Assembly (NCBI GenBank): GCA_958295875.1
Contig: OY282379.1
Span: forward strand, 1,798,001 to 1,862,000
Direction of reading: 5' to 3'
Source: an uncultured Pseudomonadales bacterium
GTDB taxonomy: Bacteria; Pseudomonadota; Gammaproteobacteria; Pseudomonadales; Azotimanducaceae
DNA length: 64,000 nt
In this document: positions 1 through 9,154 of the stretch, in pieces
Layout: every line of letters starts with the position of its first letter
Position numbering within the stretch: the first letter of the stretch is position 1
Position numbers and translations under genes: made by a program
Notes under the pieces: model-generated
Told to the model about the DNA's origin: nothing
Database searches by the model: none
The model's input: the letters and a program-made list of their open reading frames with translations, nothing else

Positions 1-506
1 CGATGTGGACGCGGGCCATGTCTAGAACGCCCTGCTCGCCATATGCGGGAGCCTCGCGGCCAAGCCTTGCCGCGGTGCTGCTGGGATCGTGCTCGCGCTG
101 GGGCTTCCCATGCCCACGCACGGGCCGCGCCAATCGGCGAGAGGCGGCTGTCGCCGCTGCGTTTCGGGCACCCGCCCCTCCGGAATCTGCAACTGACGGC
201 GACCTCTTCAACCGCATGGTTCGCGCCAAGCACGACGGTTACGCGGGCCGCTTTCGAGTGGCGCGAAAGATTACCGATTGGCGGTGTTGAGGGCAAGGGC
301 ACATGCGGGCTTCCGGCACCTTCTGGAGGGTGCCCCCAGGGGCAAGCCCGTGGATGGGCGACGGTCGGGACTTTGTGAGTTTCCGCGGCAACATGGGAGA
401 CCGAAACGATGTGGACATTTGCGAGGAGAGGGCGTTCTGCTGGAAGCTGCGGGTGGGGTGGCGTTGTATCGAAGCGTTCGCGCCATGTAGGTGATGGGAC
501 AGATGG
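1..506. other. No recognisable gene
   Basis: Several short overlapping frames are open here on both strands, but none has family-like sequence, a convincing ribosome binding site or typical high-GC codon structure. The stretch lies downstream of the minus-strand AlbA_2 gene. It may continue into something outside the window, but I see nothing supportable in it. Confidence 0.5.
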
Positions 507-1853
507 CTACTTCCACAGACGCACGGTGAACCGTTCGTCTTGTTCCTCCAAGTCCGGGTCGGTGCCGTTGTGTTCCTTCATGCCGCGCACGATCTTTCGG
601 GGCACGCCCATGCCCATGTGCTCTAGGTACCCGTAGTCCCGCATCACGTCTTTGAGAAGCTCGTTACGCGCACTCCGGCAACCCGCTCTCATGCGCGCGG
701 GCGTGATGCCATTGGCGAGACGGCCGGGGCTGACGATCTCCAAGCGATCCGCATAGATGCTGAGTTCGATGTCCGTGCCGGAGAGCGAGTAATCGCGATG
801 GACAATCGCGTTAACGATTGCCTCGCGCACTACGTCGGGCGGATAGTCCCAACGCTCCTCACGTCGGACACCGTCCGCCAGCCTCACGGTCTCGATGTTC
901 CGCCTAACGAAATCCACGGCCTGTTCCACAAGGCCGGGTTCCAACAAGGATTTGTCGACAGCTTGCAGTGGCAGGATCGGCCCGCGCAACGTGCGTCGTT
1001 CCTTGGCGTCGTAGTCCTTCTCCGTACCGAAGTACGCTGCGGCATCAATCTTGGCGTGCGGCAGGAATCGCTTGGGGTTCTTGCCAAACAACATCAGCGC
1101 CGCGACTGTTGCCGAGTGTGGCTCGTCCTCATGGAGCAGCTCAGTGTTCAGGAGCAGCGACTCCCAAGCGGCTTCTTGGGCATCTCGCCACTCCCGCTCG
1201 CGGGACTCCGCAAGCGCTCGCCAGTGTGCATCATCCTCGGCCCGGGCCTGTGCTTCGGTACTCTCAAGCCACTCCGCCGATGGCTTGTCGAGCGGAACCC
1301 CCTGTTCTCGCACACGCGAGAAGTAGTCCACAAGCCGGCGGCGATCAATGTCCGCGAACGACGTGCCGGACACCGGGCGAAGCTCCATGCGAAAGGCACC
1401 CCGTTGCTGGAACAGGCGCTCAAGTTCCTCGCGGCTTGCTTCACGGCTCGTGCTGCCCACGCGGATGTAGTACGTGCGATGTTGGTTGTGCCATTGGTGA
1501 TGCACCGTCCAGCCTGGAGTGATCTGCACCACCCCAACGTCTCGCCCCGGTTCCGCGTCGCGCACAATGGAGAAGTGGGGCATGAGTTCCGGGCGTATTT
1601 TGTCTCGGCAAGCTGAGACCACCCACTCCTCGTGCTCACGATAGGCACGTGACCCTGCTTGCTCTTGGCCTCGTGGCACCAAGCCGCTGACGCTGCCATC
1701 GTCTTCCACGCCAAGAAGGACGTAACCGCCGCGCAGATTGGCCAGCGCGACGATCTCCTTTGCCAATGCTCGGTTGTCGATGCGATCGCTCTTGAACTCC
1801 ACGCCAGAGCTTTCCCCTTGCGCGATCAGCTCATACAGTTCCGTTTTCGTCAC
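507..1853 (-). CDS. AlbA_2 (Schlafen-like) domain ATP-binding protein
   Basis: A 448-residue protein. The N-terminus (about residues 10-130) has the AlbA_2 signature, with ESSGVEFKSDRI near residue 14 followed by a GGYVLLGVEDDG turn. AlbA_2 domains bind nucleic acid or act as Schlafen-type domains. The C-terminal third carries a GHKL-type ATPase segment (DVVREAIVNAIVHRDYS), as in the family often called RecG-like transcriptional regulators. The gene starts 8 bp after the stop of the PHP-SMC ATPase gene, so the two are probably co-transcribed and may work together. Proteins of this type occur as regulators and in phage-defence neighbourhoods. A regulatory or effector role here is inference. 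Confidence 0.85.
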   Translation of the reverse strand: MTKTELYELIAQGESSGVEFKSDRIDNRALAKEIVALANLRGGYVLLGVEDDGSVSGLVPRGQEQAGSRAYREHEEWVVSACRDKIRPELMPHFSIVRDAEPGRDVGVVQITPGWTVHHQWHNQHRTYYIRVGSTSREASREELERLFQQRGAFRMELRPVSGTSFADIDRRRLVDYFSRVREQGVPLDKPSAEWLESTEAQARAEDDAHWRALAESREREWRDAQEAAWESLLLNTELLHEDEPHSATVAALMLFGKNPKRFLPHAKIDAAAYFGTEKDYDAKERRTLRGPILPLQAVDKSLLEPGLVEQAVDFVRRNIETVRLADGVRREERWDYPPDVVREAIVNAIVHRDYSLSGTDIELSIYADRLEIVSPGRLANGITPARMRAGCRSARNELLKDVMRDYGYLEHMGMGVPRKIVRGMKEHNGTDPDLEEQDERFTVRLWK

Positions 1854-1861
1854 TACACTTC

Positions 1862-4576
1862 CTAGAAGCCGTATTTTCTCCGCCGCCGCTCGAATGCCTC
1901 CTCGCCGCCTTCCAACAGTTCTTCCACGAGCGCCCTGACGGGGCCGACATCTATGGAGCCGCGGTGTTCAAGTTTGATTTTGGCTCTTCCTCCCTCCGCT
2001 TCGCCCGATGGCGTCAAGCCAAGAATCAGCTCGGCGTCGCCAAGCACCGGGATGTTGGCGTTGTGCGTCGAGAATACGAATTGGCGACGTTGCTTGCCAT
2101 CTCGCATGCGCGGCACGATGCCCTCTGTGATGAAACGGTTGTCCAAATCGTCCTCTGGCTGATCCACCACCAACGGCGCATCGGCGTCGAGTAACAACAG
2201 AAGCAAGACAGCGGTTGCCTTCTGGCCAGTGGACAACCGATCAAGCGCTTGCCAGTTCGCTGGTTCTCCCTGCGGCGCCACGTTGAGCTCGATGTCCGTC
2301 GTGGATAGAAGTGCCAATTCCTCAATGAGCATGAGCGTCTGCAGGGAGGCACCGGCGAGTCGCTCAGCCTGTGCGCTACCGATCCCATATTTGGATTCCA
2401 CCTCATGCGCACCCTGCCGGCAAGCGTGCGCCAACCCGATGGGCGATAGGCGGTCTACACCGCGCAGTTTCTCGATCGCCTCAGAGAGGCGCCCACGGAT
2501 CCGGCCCCTCAGAAGCGCGAACAACGGTTCGCGGTCGCCACCGAACTCGACCCGCACGCGCGCTCGGTCGGCGAGTTCTCGCGTCACCCGCTTGCTGGCT
2601 TGGTCGAGCGAACGGAACTCGGCTGCGTTCAACTCTTCCCATTCCGCAAGCAGATTTCGACGGCGACCGTGAAGTTCGGACTCCTCACGTTCGAGATGCT
2701 GCCGCCGTTCCGTGAGTGGACGCAGGGCCTCGATTCTGCGGCGCAGGCGAATGAACTCTTCGCCGTCAATCTCGGACCGTTGGAGATCGCGCAGCTTTTG
2801 ATCGTAAGCGGCCTGCACTGACGCGCTGCGCTCCGAAAACCGTTCCCGAACATGCCGCACTTTTCCTTCGGCAGCGTCAAGCGCCACCTCGAACGCTACC
2901 GCCACCTTGTGCAAGTCTGCACTTAACTCTTCGAGTGCACGATCTGCCTCGGCTAGGACGTCCTTGTTTGGCAGCTCTGCCAGCGTTTCGGGCGAGAGAA
3001 AACGTCTGTCGATTGGAAGCGCCTGCTTGAGTTCGCTTTGGCCTTCGCGCAACGGCGCCAGCCGCTCATCGACCGTATCGAGCAGCTTCTCTTCACGCAC
3101 CAGCATGCCTTGTTCCTTGAGGTCCTCCTCGATGCCGGCCTCTCGATACCGCTCTTGAGTTTCTTCTAGCCCCGGCAAGGCTGCTAGCCTGTCTTCGAGT
3201 TCCGCCAGTTCCTCCTGTGTCCGGAGGATGCTCTCACGCGAGTGCCGCAACTCAATTGCCAACTTACGTTTTGCGGTAGCAAAGGACTCGTCCTGCGGCG
3301 TGAATCGCGCAAGCAAACGGGTTAGCTTTTGTGGGCTTCTGGCGAGTTCCGACACTTCGTGCTGACCATAGACTTCAACGCCGGGGAAGATGTCGGTCAC
3401 CTCAACGTTCAACACCTCGCCCGTCTGAGCATCGCGGACCACCGGCGGATTCGGGACGGTGCGTTCGACACGGTAGCGCCGCACGGAAGGCCGATGGCTA
3501 CGGACGATCAAGGACACCTTGGTACCGCCTCTGAGCGCATGGCCCACGATGCCCTCATGGTTCAAACGTGCCTCCTTGCCCAGGGGATGCAAGTCCAGCA
3601 CGTAGCGCAGGCTCTCGATGATGGTGGATTTGCCAGCGCCACGTCCGCCAACGAGAACATTGAGGTTCGAGTTCAATTGGCATTCGACGCCATCCAGAAA
3701 GCCGCCCTGCCAACTTATCTCTACAATCTCGGCATGTCTGTCCGGTGGCGGGTCTTCTAGCCTGATACGCGATCCAGGGTCGAGGAACGCTTGGCGAAGC
3801 CCCTCGATGCTCACTTCGGACATCTTCACCCAGCAAGTGGATCCTTCATGCGCAAGGTCTTCGGGTTGTGCAACATCCTTGGCGTTCAAGACAGCGATTG
3901 CTAGGTTCGTTTCCGGTGCTTGCTCTCGAGCGTAGTCAGTATTTCTGTTCTGCACAATCTTCCGATTGCGCTCTGAGAGGCCTTCTATCGAACCGGGAAT
4001 CTGAATGGCGTACAGATTTTCGTCCCGCCAAGCTTGAATGCACGCCTGCCCCTTAAGCGCCTCGAACAAGCCCTTGTGGTTGGTAACGTGAGCTGCGATT
4101 GATATGCCGCCTTGTTCTCGCACGAGCGCAAGGATCTCCGAAAACGACTTCCTGCAAGGGGCATCCGAAGGCTCAGTCGTCTCAATCCCAAAGGCGCCAA
4201 GGAAGAGCTTCAGCTTTTCTTCTGGGGTATCGAGCGGATAGAGGCAGAGCACATGTATCCCTTCGTTGGAGGAGGAGAGCTCGAACCCGGGGAAGACGGC
4301 GATGCCGCGCTCCGCAGCGGCGGCGCGGATTGTGGGCAATCCGCCAACGTGATTGTGATCCGTAACTGCCAGCACCTTGATGCCAAGCTCATCGGCCTTG
4401 GCAACTAGAGCCTGGGCGTAACCGGCCGCATCTCCTGCATTGGCTTGCCCGCGGTATGTGCGGGCGTAGTGATGAGGGTTGACCTGAAAGGCACACTTGT
4501 AGAACTGTGCCCCAGCCGATGGATTGTGCGACGGTCTAGTTTCGGACGACGGTTGAGGCATGATGCTGGTCACCAT
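1862..4576 (-). CDS. TrlF-type PHP-domain plus SMC-like ATPase
   Basis: A large protein of about 900 residues. The N-terminal 280 residues form a PHP phosphoesterase-like domain: TDHNHVGG at about 72-79, a GFELSSSNEGIHVL segment, and a later AAHVTNH motif. The usual HxH near the start is replaced by NPHH. The rest is an SMC/RecN-type ATPase. Walker A (GGRGAGKST) is near residue 310, an extended charged coiled coil spans about 430-690, an ABC signature LSTGQKA is near 784, and Walker B (LVVDQPEDDLDN) is near 808. Both halves of the ATPase are intact. A start at 4561 (second Met) has a GGTGA-like site and may be the true one. PHP-ATPase fusions of this kind include antiphage proteins such as the Ppl type. 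A defence role is inferred from this and from the neighbours. Confidence 0.85.
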   Translation of the reverse strand: MVTSIMPQPSSETRPSHNPSAGAQFYKCAFQVNPHHYARTYRGQANAGDAAGYAQALVAKADELGIKVLAVTDHNHVGGLPTIRAAAAERGIAVFPGFELSSSNEGIHVLCLYPLDTPEEKLKLFLGAFGIETTEPSDAPCRKSFSEILALVREQGGISIAAHVTNHKGLFEALKGQACIQAWRDENLYAIQIPGSIEGLSERNRKIVQNRNTDYAREQAPETNLAIAVLNAKDVAQPEDLAHEGSTCWVKMSEVSIEGLRQAFLDPGSRIRLEDPPPDRHAEIVEISWQGGFLDGVECQLNSNLNVLVGGRGAGKSTIIESLRYVLDLHPLGKEARLNHEGIVGHALRGGTKVSLIVRSHRPSVRRYRVERTVPNPPVVRDAQTGEVLNVEVTDIFPGVEVYGQHEVSELARSPQKLTRLLARFTPQDESFATAKRKLAIELRHSRESILRTQEELAELEDRLAALPGLEETQERYREAGIEEDLKEQGMLVREEKLLDTVDERLAPLREGQSELKQALPIDRRFLSPETLAELPNKDVLAEADRALEELSADLHKVAVAFEVALDAAEGKVRHVRERFSERSASVQAAYDQKLRDLQRSEIDGEEFIRLRRRIEALRPLTERRQHLEREESELHGRRRNLLAEWEELNAAEFRSLDQASKRVTRELADRARVRVEFGGDREPLFALLRGRIRGRLSEAIEKLRGVDRLSPIGLAHACRQGAHEVESKYGIGSAQAERLAGASLQTLMLIEELALLSTTDIELNVAPQGEPANWQALDRLSTGQKATAVLLLLLLDADAPLVVDQPEDDLDNRFITEGIVPRMRDGKQRRQFVFSTHNANIPVLGDAELILGLTPSGEAEGGRAKIKLEHRGSIDVGPVRALVEELLEGGEEAFERRRRKYGF

Positions 4577-4595
4577 GGGGGCTGATATGGTCGCG

Positions 4596-4925
4596 TCAAA
4601 CTCCCGTCACTTTGGCAACGAGGTTCACAACGGACTGTGGGGCGTGGACATAGGGCACGCCGCTGTTGAAAAATCTGATGAACTCGGACATTGCCCTCTC
4701 GCCGGTTTTCGGGTTGCGGACTGCGTTGAGGAAGTCGTAACCGGCGTTGGTGATCCGGGCAACATGGTGGCTGTCGTTGACCCAATCGGCGTGCCCCGCA
4801 TCGACCAAGAGCTCCATGTGATGGTGGCGCCGGTGCCCTTCGCCCGTCTGGCCATCGCCGGGCTTGACGACATGGAGCGTGCCCAGATCGCGTTTGGACA
4901 TCTGTTCCAACAAAGACAGCATCAA
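4596..4925 (-). CDS. DUF2513-like small protein
   Basis: About 109 residues starting at TTG (4925), followed at once by an ATG. The central part resembles DUF2513: a HMELLVDAGHAD stretch, then ARITNAGYDFLNAVRN, which matches the usual pattern of a leucine-rich helix followed by LTxxGxDFLDxxR. The expected N-terminal MKRD-type helix is absent or diverged, so the protein may be truncated. The frame is the same as that of the upstream HicB gene, and only a TAG codon and 10 sense codons separate them. Function is unknown. DUF2513 proteins are often found in prophages and islands. Confidence 0.55.
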   Translation of the reverse strand: MMLSLLEQMSKRDLGTLHVVKPGDGQTGEGHRRHHHMELLVDAGHADWVNDSHHVARITNAGYDFLNAVRNPKTGERAMSEFIRFFNSGVPYVHAPQSVVNLVAKVTGV

Positions 4926-4955
4926 AACTGGGATCTCGCATCCGCTTTGCCTTTC

Positions 4956-5219
4956 CTATTCGGGGTGAGGCATGCGGGGGATCGTCGTTATCGTCGAATT
5001 GGATCGTGGCTGGCGCTGCGGTTCCTCGTCCCCCTCGGGGACGACTTCGTTCAAAACCGGCTCGCCGTCCTCGAGCAGCAGCTCGATGACTTCCCGAAGG
5101 TTGGCGTTCAGCTCCTCCAACGTCTCTCCTTGGCTGTGCGCCCCCGAGAGTCCGGGAACGTGCCCGACGTACAAGCGCGTGTCGGGGCAGCGTTCGATGA
5201 TCGCCGTGTAGATGCGCAT
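4956..5219 (-). CDS. hicB: HicB-family antitoxin without adjacent HicA
   Basis: An 87-residue HicB-type protein. Its core reads MRIYTAIIERCPDTRLYVGH, then a PGLSGAHSQGETLEELNANL segment and a REVIELLLEDGE helix. This is the usual degenerate RNase H-like HicB fold. I start it at the ATG at 5219, which has GAGG 5 bases upstream, because HicB proteins begin at this strand and the longer open frame to 5348 is not family-like. HicB normally neutralises the mRNA interferase HicA. No HicA-like sequence is visible on either side, so this is either a solitary HicB or the remnant of a pair. The C-terminal tail is proline- and charge-rich. Confidence 0.8.
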   Translation of the reverse strand: MRIYTAIIERCPDTRLYVGHVPGLSGAHSQGETLEELNANLREVIELLLEDGEPVLNEVVPEGDEEPQRQPRSNSTITTIPRMPHPE

Positions 5220-5383
5220 GGGTGCCTCGAAGTCGCCGAGCGAGAATACCAGAGGTCGGCGTCGCATCACTTGGCGGTCTGCGGCGGGGTCGCCCCCGTG
5301 TGGCAACCGATTGGAAGCAGTGCCGTGGCGTCCAAGACGGACTAGCATAGGGAGCTCAGGCGCATTAGTCTGCGAGGTGCAAA

Positions 5384-5590
5384 CTGGCTACCTACCGACA
5401 AATCCGAGAATGGGTCGAGGCGAATTACGAATTCGTTCCAGAGACGTGTTGGATAGCGCATTGCAAGGAGCTAGCCGGTCTTGTGGTACCGGCTGCGCAC
5501 AATCGCATCGGTGAAGACAGGGCAGTGCCTTGCCCCCCGGACAATCGCCCCGCCATTATGGAAGCATTACGGCACTTCAAGATGATCTGA
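5384..5590 (+). CDS. Small conserved-looking ORF (68 aa) starting at CTG
   Basis: An open frame bounded by TAG (5366-5368) and TGA (5588-5590) encodes 68 residues. The sequence looks like a real protein: it begins LATYRQIREWVEANYEF, contains TCWIAHCKELAGL and a cysteine/proline motif PCPPDNRPAI, and ends in a helix EALRHFKMI. There is no ATG, GTG or TTG at the front. The best candidate start is CTG at 5384, exactly where a MATYR-type beginning would be expected, with an AGG 6 bases upstream. I read it as a small folded protein of unknown function, either using CTG or inactivated by loss of its ATG. It is divergent from hicB. Confidence 0.55.
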   Translation: MATYRQIREWVEANYEFVPETCWIAHCKELAGLVVPAAHNRIGEDRAVPCPPDNRPAIMEALRHFKMI

Positions 5591-5784
5591 GCAGCCCTTC
5601 TATCGCGTCCTCCGGCCCCCTTGTGACCGTGCGCGAACGGAGGCGCATGAAGTGCAACGGCGTGGGGAGCCAAGGCCCAGGGGCTTTGCCAGCAGGTTGA
5701 AGTAGGGTGAGTCGATCGACGCCCGCTGCCTGCCGGCACCGCCACGCCATCTCGCCGGATTGTCCGGCGCGACAGACCTCCACC

Positions 5785-8076
5785 TCACGTTTCAAACTTT
5801 GCCCCCCAATCATGTCTGCTCACCGGCAACACCCGGATGCGCTCGCCGGTGGCGTCGTAGAGCGCGTTGGCGAGGGCGGGGGCCAAGGGGGGCGTGCCGG
5901 GCTCGCCGGCGCCGCCGAGGGGGGCGCCGCTGTTGACGATCACGGTGTCCACCACGGGCATCTCGTCGATGCGCAGCATCCGGTAGTCGTGGAAGTTGCT
6001 CTGCTTCACGCGGCCGCGTTCGATGCCGATCTCACCGTACAGCGCGGCGCTCAGCCCGTAGACGATGCCGCTTTCCATCTGCGCCACCACGCCGTCTGGA
6101 TTGATGGCGAAGCCCACGTCCACCGCGCAGCAAACGCGCTCCACGCGCACCTTGCCCGCCTGCACCCGCGCGTCCACCACTTGCGCCACCACCGAACCGA
6201 AGGATTCGTGCAGGGCGATGCCGCGTCCCGTTCCGGCGGGCTTCGGCGCGCCCCAGTCTGCGGCTTGCGCGGCGGCGTCGAGCACCTTGCGGTGCCGTGG
6301 CGAGTCCGCCAACAGGCGGCGGCGGTATTGGTACGGGTCTTGCTCCGCGGCGATGGCCAGTTCGTCGATGAAGGATTCGGTGAAGAAGGCGTGTTGGGAG
6401 TGGTCCACGCTGCGCCAAACGCCGAATGGCACATGGGTCGGGCTGGAGACGTGCCGCACCAGGCGATTGGGAATGGCGTAGGGGATGAGCGGCGCTTCCG
6501 CCGGTTCGTGCTTGTCCACATAGACATTGCGCCACGCCACCGGGTTGCCCTCGGCATCCAACGCGCCGCGGAAACGGCTGGTGACGGCGGGGCGATAGTG
6601 GTCTTGCCGGGTGTCCTCCTCGCGTGACCAGATCACCTTGATGGGAGTGCCCGGCATGGCCTTGGCCACCCGCGCGGCCTGCATCGCGTAGTCGTCCACG
6701 AAACGGCGCCCGAACGCGCCGCCTAGGTAAAGGTTGTGGACGTTCACTTGCTCTGCATCGAGCGCAATGATGTCGGCTACGCCTGCCCGCACACCCAATG
6801 GGTTCTGCGTGCCCGTCCAAACGTCGCAAGCGCCGTCGCGCAGCCAAACCGTGCAATTCATCGGCTCCATCGAAGCATGGGCGAGATAGGGCACCCGATA
6901 TTCCGCATCGAGCTGTCGCGCCGCGCCGGCGAGCGCAGCCTCCACGTCGCCCGCTTCCGCCTCGGTGTTGCCATCGCCCTCGGCATCCGCCAAATCCAAG
7001 GCAGCCGAAAACTGGCCGAAGATGCGCGCTTGATCGATGTCTTCCAAACCGTTCATCGCCCACTCGACGGTGAGCGCGTCCAAGCCCTTGCGGGCCTGCC
7101 AGTAGCCATCTGCGACCACGGCCACCGCATCCTCCAGGTTCACCACCTTCAGCACGCCCGGCACCTGCAAGGCGCGTTCATCGTCCACGCTGGCCACCGT
7201 GCCGCCGAACACTGGGCAGCGGCGCGTCGTGGCCACCTTCAAGCCATCCACGCTCGCATCAATGCCGAACACGGCGCTGCCGTCCACCTTCGCGGGAATG
7301 TCCAAGCGCGGCGCCGGGGTGCCCATCAGCCGAAACTCGTCCGGCGTCTTCAAGCGCGGCTTGGCCGGCGGCGTTAGCTCTGCCGCCGCCGCGGCGAACT
7401 CCGCATAGGTGGCGCGGCGTTTGCTGGGCGGGTGGGCGATGTGGCTGTCTTGCAGCACCAGCTCGGCGCTCGGCACCTGCCATGCAGCCGCTGCGGCGCT
7501 GGCCAGCATCTCTCGCCCGGCAGCGCCGGCCACGCGCATCGCAAAGCGGCCGCTGGTGCGAACGCTGGTGCTGCCGCCGGTGATCTGCAGGCTCATCGCT
7601 TGGCTCAACTTCAGGAACGCGCCGTCCACGGTGCCCACCAACGCCCGCGGGATGTCCACGTCGCCAAGCAAGAAGCCCTTGCCCAGGGCATAGTTGGCGT
7701 ATTCCTCGTGAGCTGGGGCCTCTTGCACGTCCACCAAGTTCCAGTCCGCGTCGAGTTCGTCCGCCAGCATTTGCGCGAGCGTCGAGTGAACGCCTTGGCC
7801 CATCTCGGCATGGGGCACGATGGCCGTGACGCGGTTGTCCGGCGCGATCTTCAACCACACATTGAGGAGCGCCTCTTCGCCCTCAGCCACCAGGGAGCGC
7901 AAGCGCGGCGCCCGATGGCCGGGGCGGATGCCCACGCCCACCACCAATGTGCCCCCGGCCAAGAGGCCGGCGGTGATTAACCCGCGACGGCTCCACTTGC
8001 CGAGGCGTTTCTTTGCCACGGGTTCAGATGCCGCTGTTGCAGAGGCCGCCGCTCCAGATGTCGTTGTCTCAGACAT
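5785..8076 (-). CDS. Xanthine dehydrogenase-family molybdopterin-binding subunit (IorB-like), Tat-exported
   Basis: A 763-residue catalytic subunit of a molybdenum hydroxylase, closest in layout to isoquinoline 1-oxidoreductase beta or membrane aldehyde dehydrogenase. The N-terminus carries a twin-arginine signal, SRRGLIT at about 29-35, followed by a hydrophobic stretch. Cofactor motifs include [12 protein letters not shown] near 452-463 and a C-terminal GGAGEPG near 717 that holds the likely catalytic glutamate. A strong GGGGAGG site lies 8-9 bases before the ATG. The gene overlaps the ferredoxin-like subunit by 8 bp, showing a tight operon. The electron acceptor is probably a cytochrome or quinone encoded elsewhere. 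The substrate cannot be read from the sequence. Confidence 0.9.
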   Translation of the reverse strand: MSETTTSGAAASATAASEPVAKKRLGKWSRRGLITAGLLAGGTLVVGVGIRPGHRAPRLRSLVAEGEEALLNVWLKIAPDNRVTAIVPHAEMGQGVHSTLAQMLADELDADWNLVDVQEAPAHEEYANYALGKGFLLGDVDIPRALVGTVDGAFLKLSQAMSLQITGGSTSVRTSGRFAMRVAGAAGREMLASAAAAAWQVPSAELVLQDSHIAHPPSKRRATYAEFAAAAAELTPPAKPRLKTPDEFRLMGTPAPRLDIPAKVDGSAVFGIDASVDGLKVATTRRCPVFGGTVASVDDERALQVPGVLKVVNLEDAVAVVADGYWQARKGLDALTVEWAMNGLEDIDQARIFGQFSAALDLADAEGDGNTEAEAGDVEAALAGAARQLDAEYRVPYLAHASMEPMNCTVWLRDGACDVWTGTQNPLGVRAGVADIIALDAEQVNVHNLYLGGAFGRRFVDDYAMQAARVAKAMPGTPIKVIWSREEDTRQDHYRPAVTSRFRGALDAEGNPVAWRNVYVDKHEPAEAPLIPYAIPNRLVRHVSSPTHVPFGVWRSVDHSQHAFFTESFIDELAIAAEQDPYQYRRRLLADSPRHRKVLDAAAQAADWGAPKPAGTGRGIALHESFGSVVAQVVDARVQAGKVRVERVCCAVDVGFAINPDGVVAQMESGIVYGLSAALYGEIGIERGRVKQSNFHDYRMLRIDEMPVVDTVIVNSGAPLGGAGEPGTPPLAPALANALYDATGERIRVLPVSRHDWGAKFET

Positions 8077-8533
8077 TGTTTCGCGCCTCCCCGGCCTGCT
8101 TGATGGCGCGTCGAATGCGCGAATAGGCGCCGCAGCGACAGATGTTGCCGCGCATTGCCGCGTCGATGTCCGCGTCCGTCGGCGCCGCGTTGCTGGCGAG
8201 CAGCGCCGCCGCGGACATGATCTGCCCAGATTGGCAATAGCCGCATTGCGGCACCTGGCAATCGATCCAAGCCTGCTGCACGGGGTGGCGCCCGGCGTCC
8301 TCGGCCAAGCCTTCGATGGTCGTCACCGAGCGCCCGGCGGCAGCCGCGATGGGGGTGACGCAGGAGCGCACGGCAACGCCATCCAGATGCACGGTGCAAG
8401 CGCCGCACTGCGCGATGCCGCAGCCGAACTTGGTGCCGGTCAAGCCGAGCCGCTCGCGCAGCACCCACAGGAGCGGCATGTCTGGTTCGGCGTCCACGCG
8501 CTGCGCTGCGCCGTTCACTTCGAGATCGATCAT
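8069..8533 (-). CDS. [2Fe-2S] subunit of molybdenum oxidoreductase (IorA-like)
   Basis: A 154-residue small subunit with two [2Fe-2S] clusters. The plant-ferredoxin cluster ligands are in [13 protein letters not shown] plus a later SCVTP cysteine. The second cluster uses CGYCQSGQI and [10 protein letters not shown] place the start at 8533 (MIDLEVNG), preceded by GGGGA 5-6 bases upstream. An in-frame ATG at 8569 would add 12 unusual residues. This subunit passes electrons from the molybdenum centre of its partner, whose reading frame it overlaps by 8 bp. It has no signal of its own and is probably carried out with the Tat-exported partner. Confidence 0.92.
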   Translation of the reverse strand: MIDLEVNGAAQRVDAEPDMPLLWVLRERLGLTGTKFGCGIAQCGACTVHLDGVAVRSCVTPIAAAAGRSVTTIEGLAEDAGRHPVQQAWIDCQVPQCGYCQSGQIMSAAALLASNAAPTDADIDAAMRGNICRCGAYSRIRRAIKQAGEARNNV

Positions 8534-8756
8534 TGTTTTCCCCAAACCCCTAAGCGAGGCCGTCTCCAAGCGGGCGGAGGGTGGCCGCGTTCGACGGCGA
8601 CCCCGCCACCGTCACTGCACGGCAGTGGCTGCGCCTATTGAACCACGAGCCGGCGTCGGGCAAGCAGCACGGCGCGCCGGCATCGCCGCGTCAATGTGCC
8701 CGAACAAACCGGCGACGGGCGGCCCGCGCTTCCAGCGCGAAGCCGCGGCGCGCCCG

Positions 8757-9089
8757 TTATCTCGCCAACAGGTCGAGCAACGCCTGTTGCTGACGCTCCC
8801 GCAACAGCCGGAACTGCCGCACCAACCTGTCCTCGTCATAGGACAGTTCGTGAGTGAACCGCACCTCCATCTGCCTGACGCCCAACCCCTCCAATTGGCC
8901 GCTTTGCGACATGCGCACCGACTCTTCAAGCCGCGCGACGATCTCCGAGTTCATGCTTCGGTGGCGACCTCGGGCCACCTCGACGAGCTGATCGCGCAGT
9001 TTCGTGGGAAGTCGCACTAAGAACTTGTGGACTTCTGCGATTGGTTGCTGCTCCCCAATGCCTACAACGCCACGCCACCGTGCCCCCAC
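8757..9089 (-). CDS. Arc-type ribbon-helix-helix DNA-binding protein
   Basis: A 110-residue protein with a clear Arc-family ribbon-helix-helix: KFLVRLPTKLRDQLVEVA, then a MNSEIVARLEES helix (about residues 20-58). The second half is a helical charged tail ending in a glutamine/leucine-rich segment that may form a coiled coil. The start is GTG at 9089 with a GAGGGG about 9 bases upstream. The preceding 20 residues are atypical for the family, so translation could begin closer to the domain. The gene is divergent from the CDP-alcohol phosphotransferase across 65 bp and may regulate that promoter or its own. Confidence 0.8.
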   Translation of the reverse strand: MGARWRGVVGIGEQQPIAEVHKFLVRLPTKLRDQLVEVARGRHRSMNSEIVARLEESVRMSQSGQLEGLGVRQMEVRFTHELSYDEDRLVRQFRLLRERQQQALLDLLAR

Positions 9090-9154
9090 GGTGCGCCGCC
9101 CCTCTGGATGGGCGCCCCCGATGGGACGCGGAGTCGTTCGGATACGATAGCGAC

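Noticed and set aside
4926..5383. A HicA toxin gene adjacent to hicB
   Set aside because: All frames upstream and downstream of hicB were read for the short double-stranded-RNA-binding-like HicA sequence with its Gly-His motif. None was found.
8570..8756. A small gene between the ferredoxin subunit and the Arc-type gene
   Set aside because: The open frames are short and Arg/Ala-rich with no ribosome site. It is better read as the promoter region of the oxidoreductase operon.
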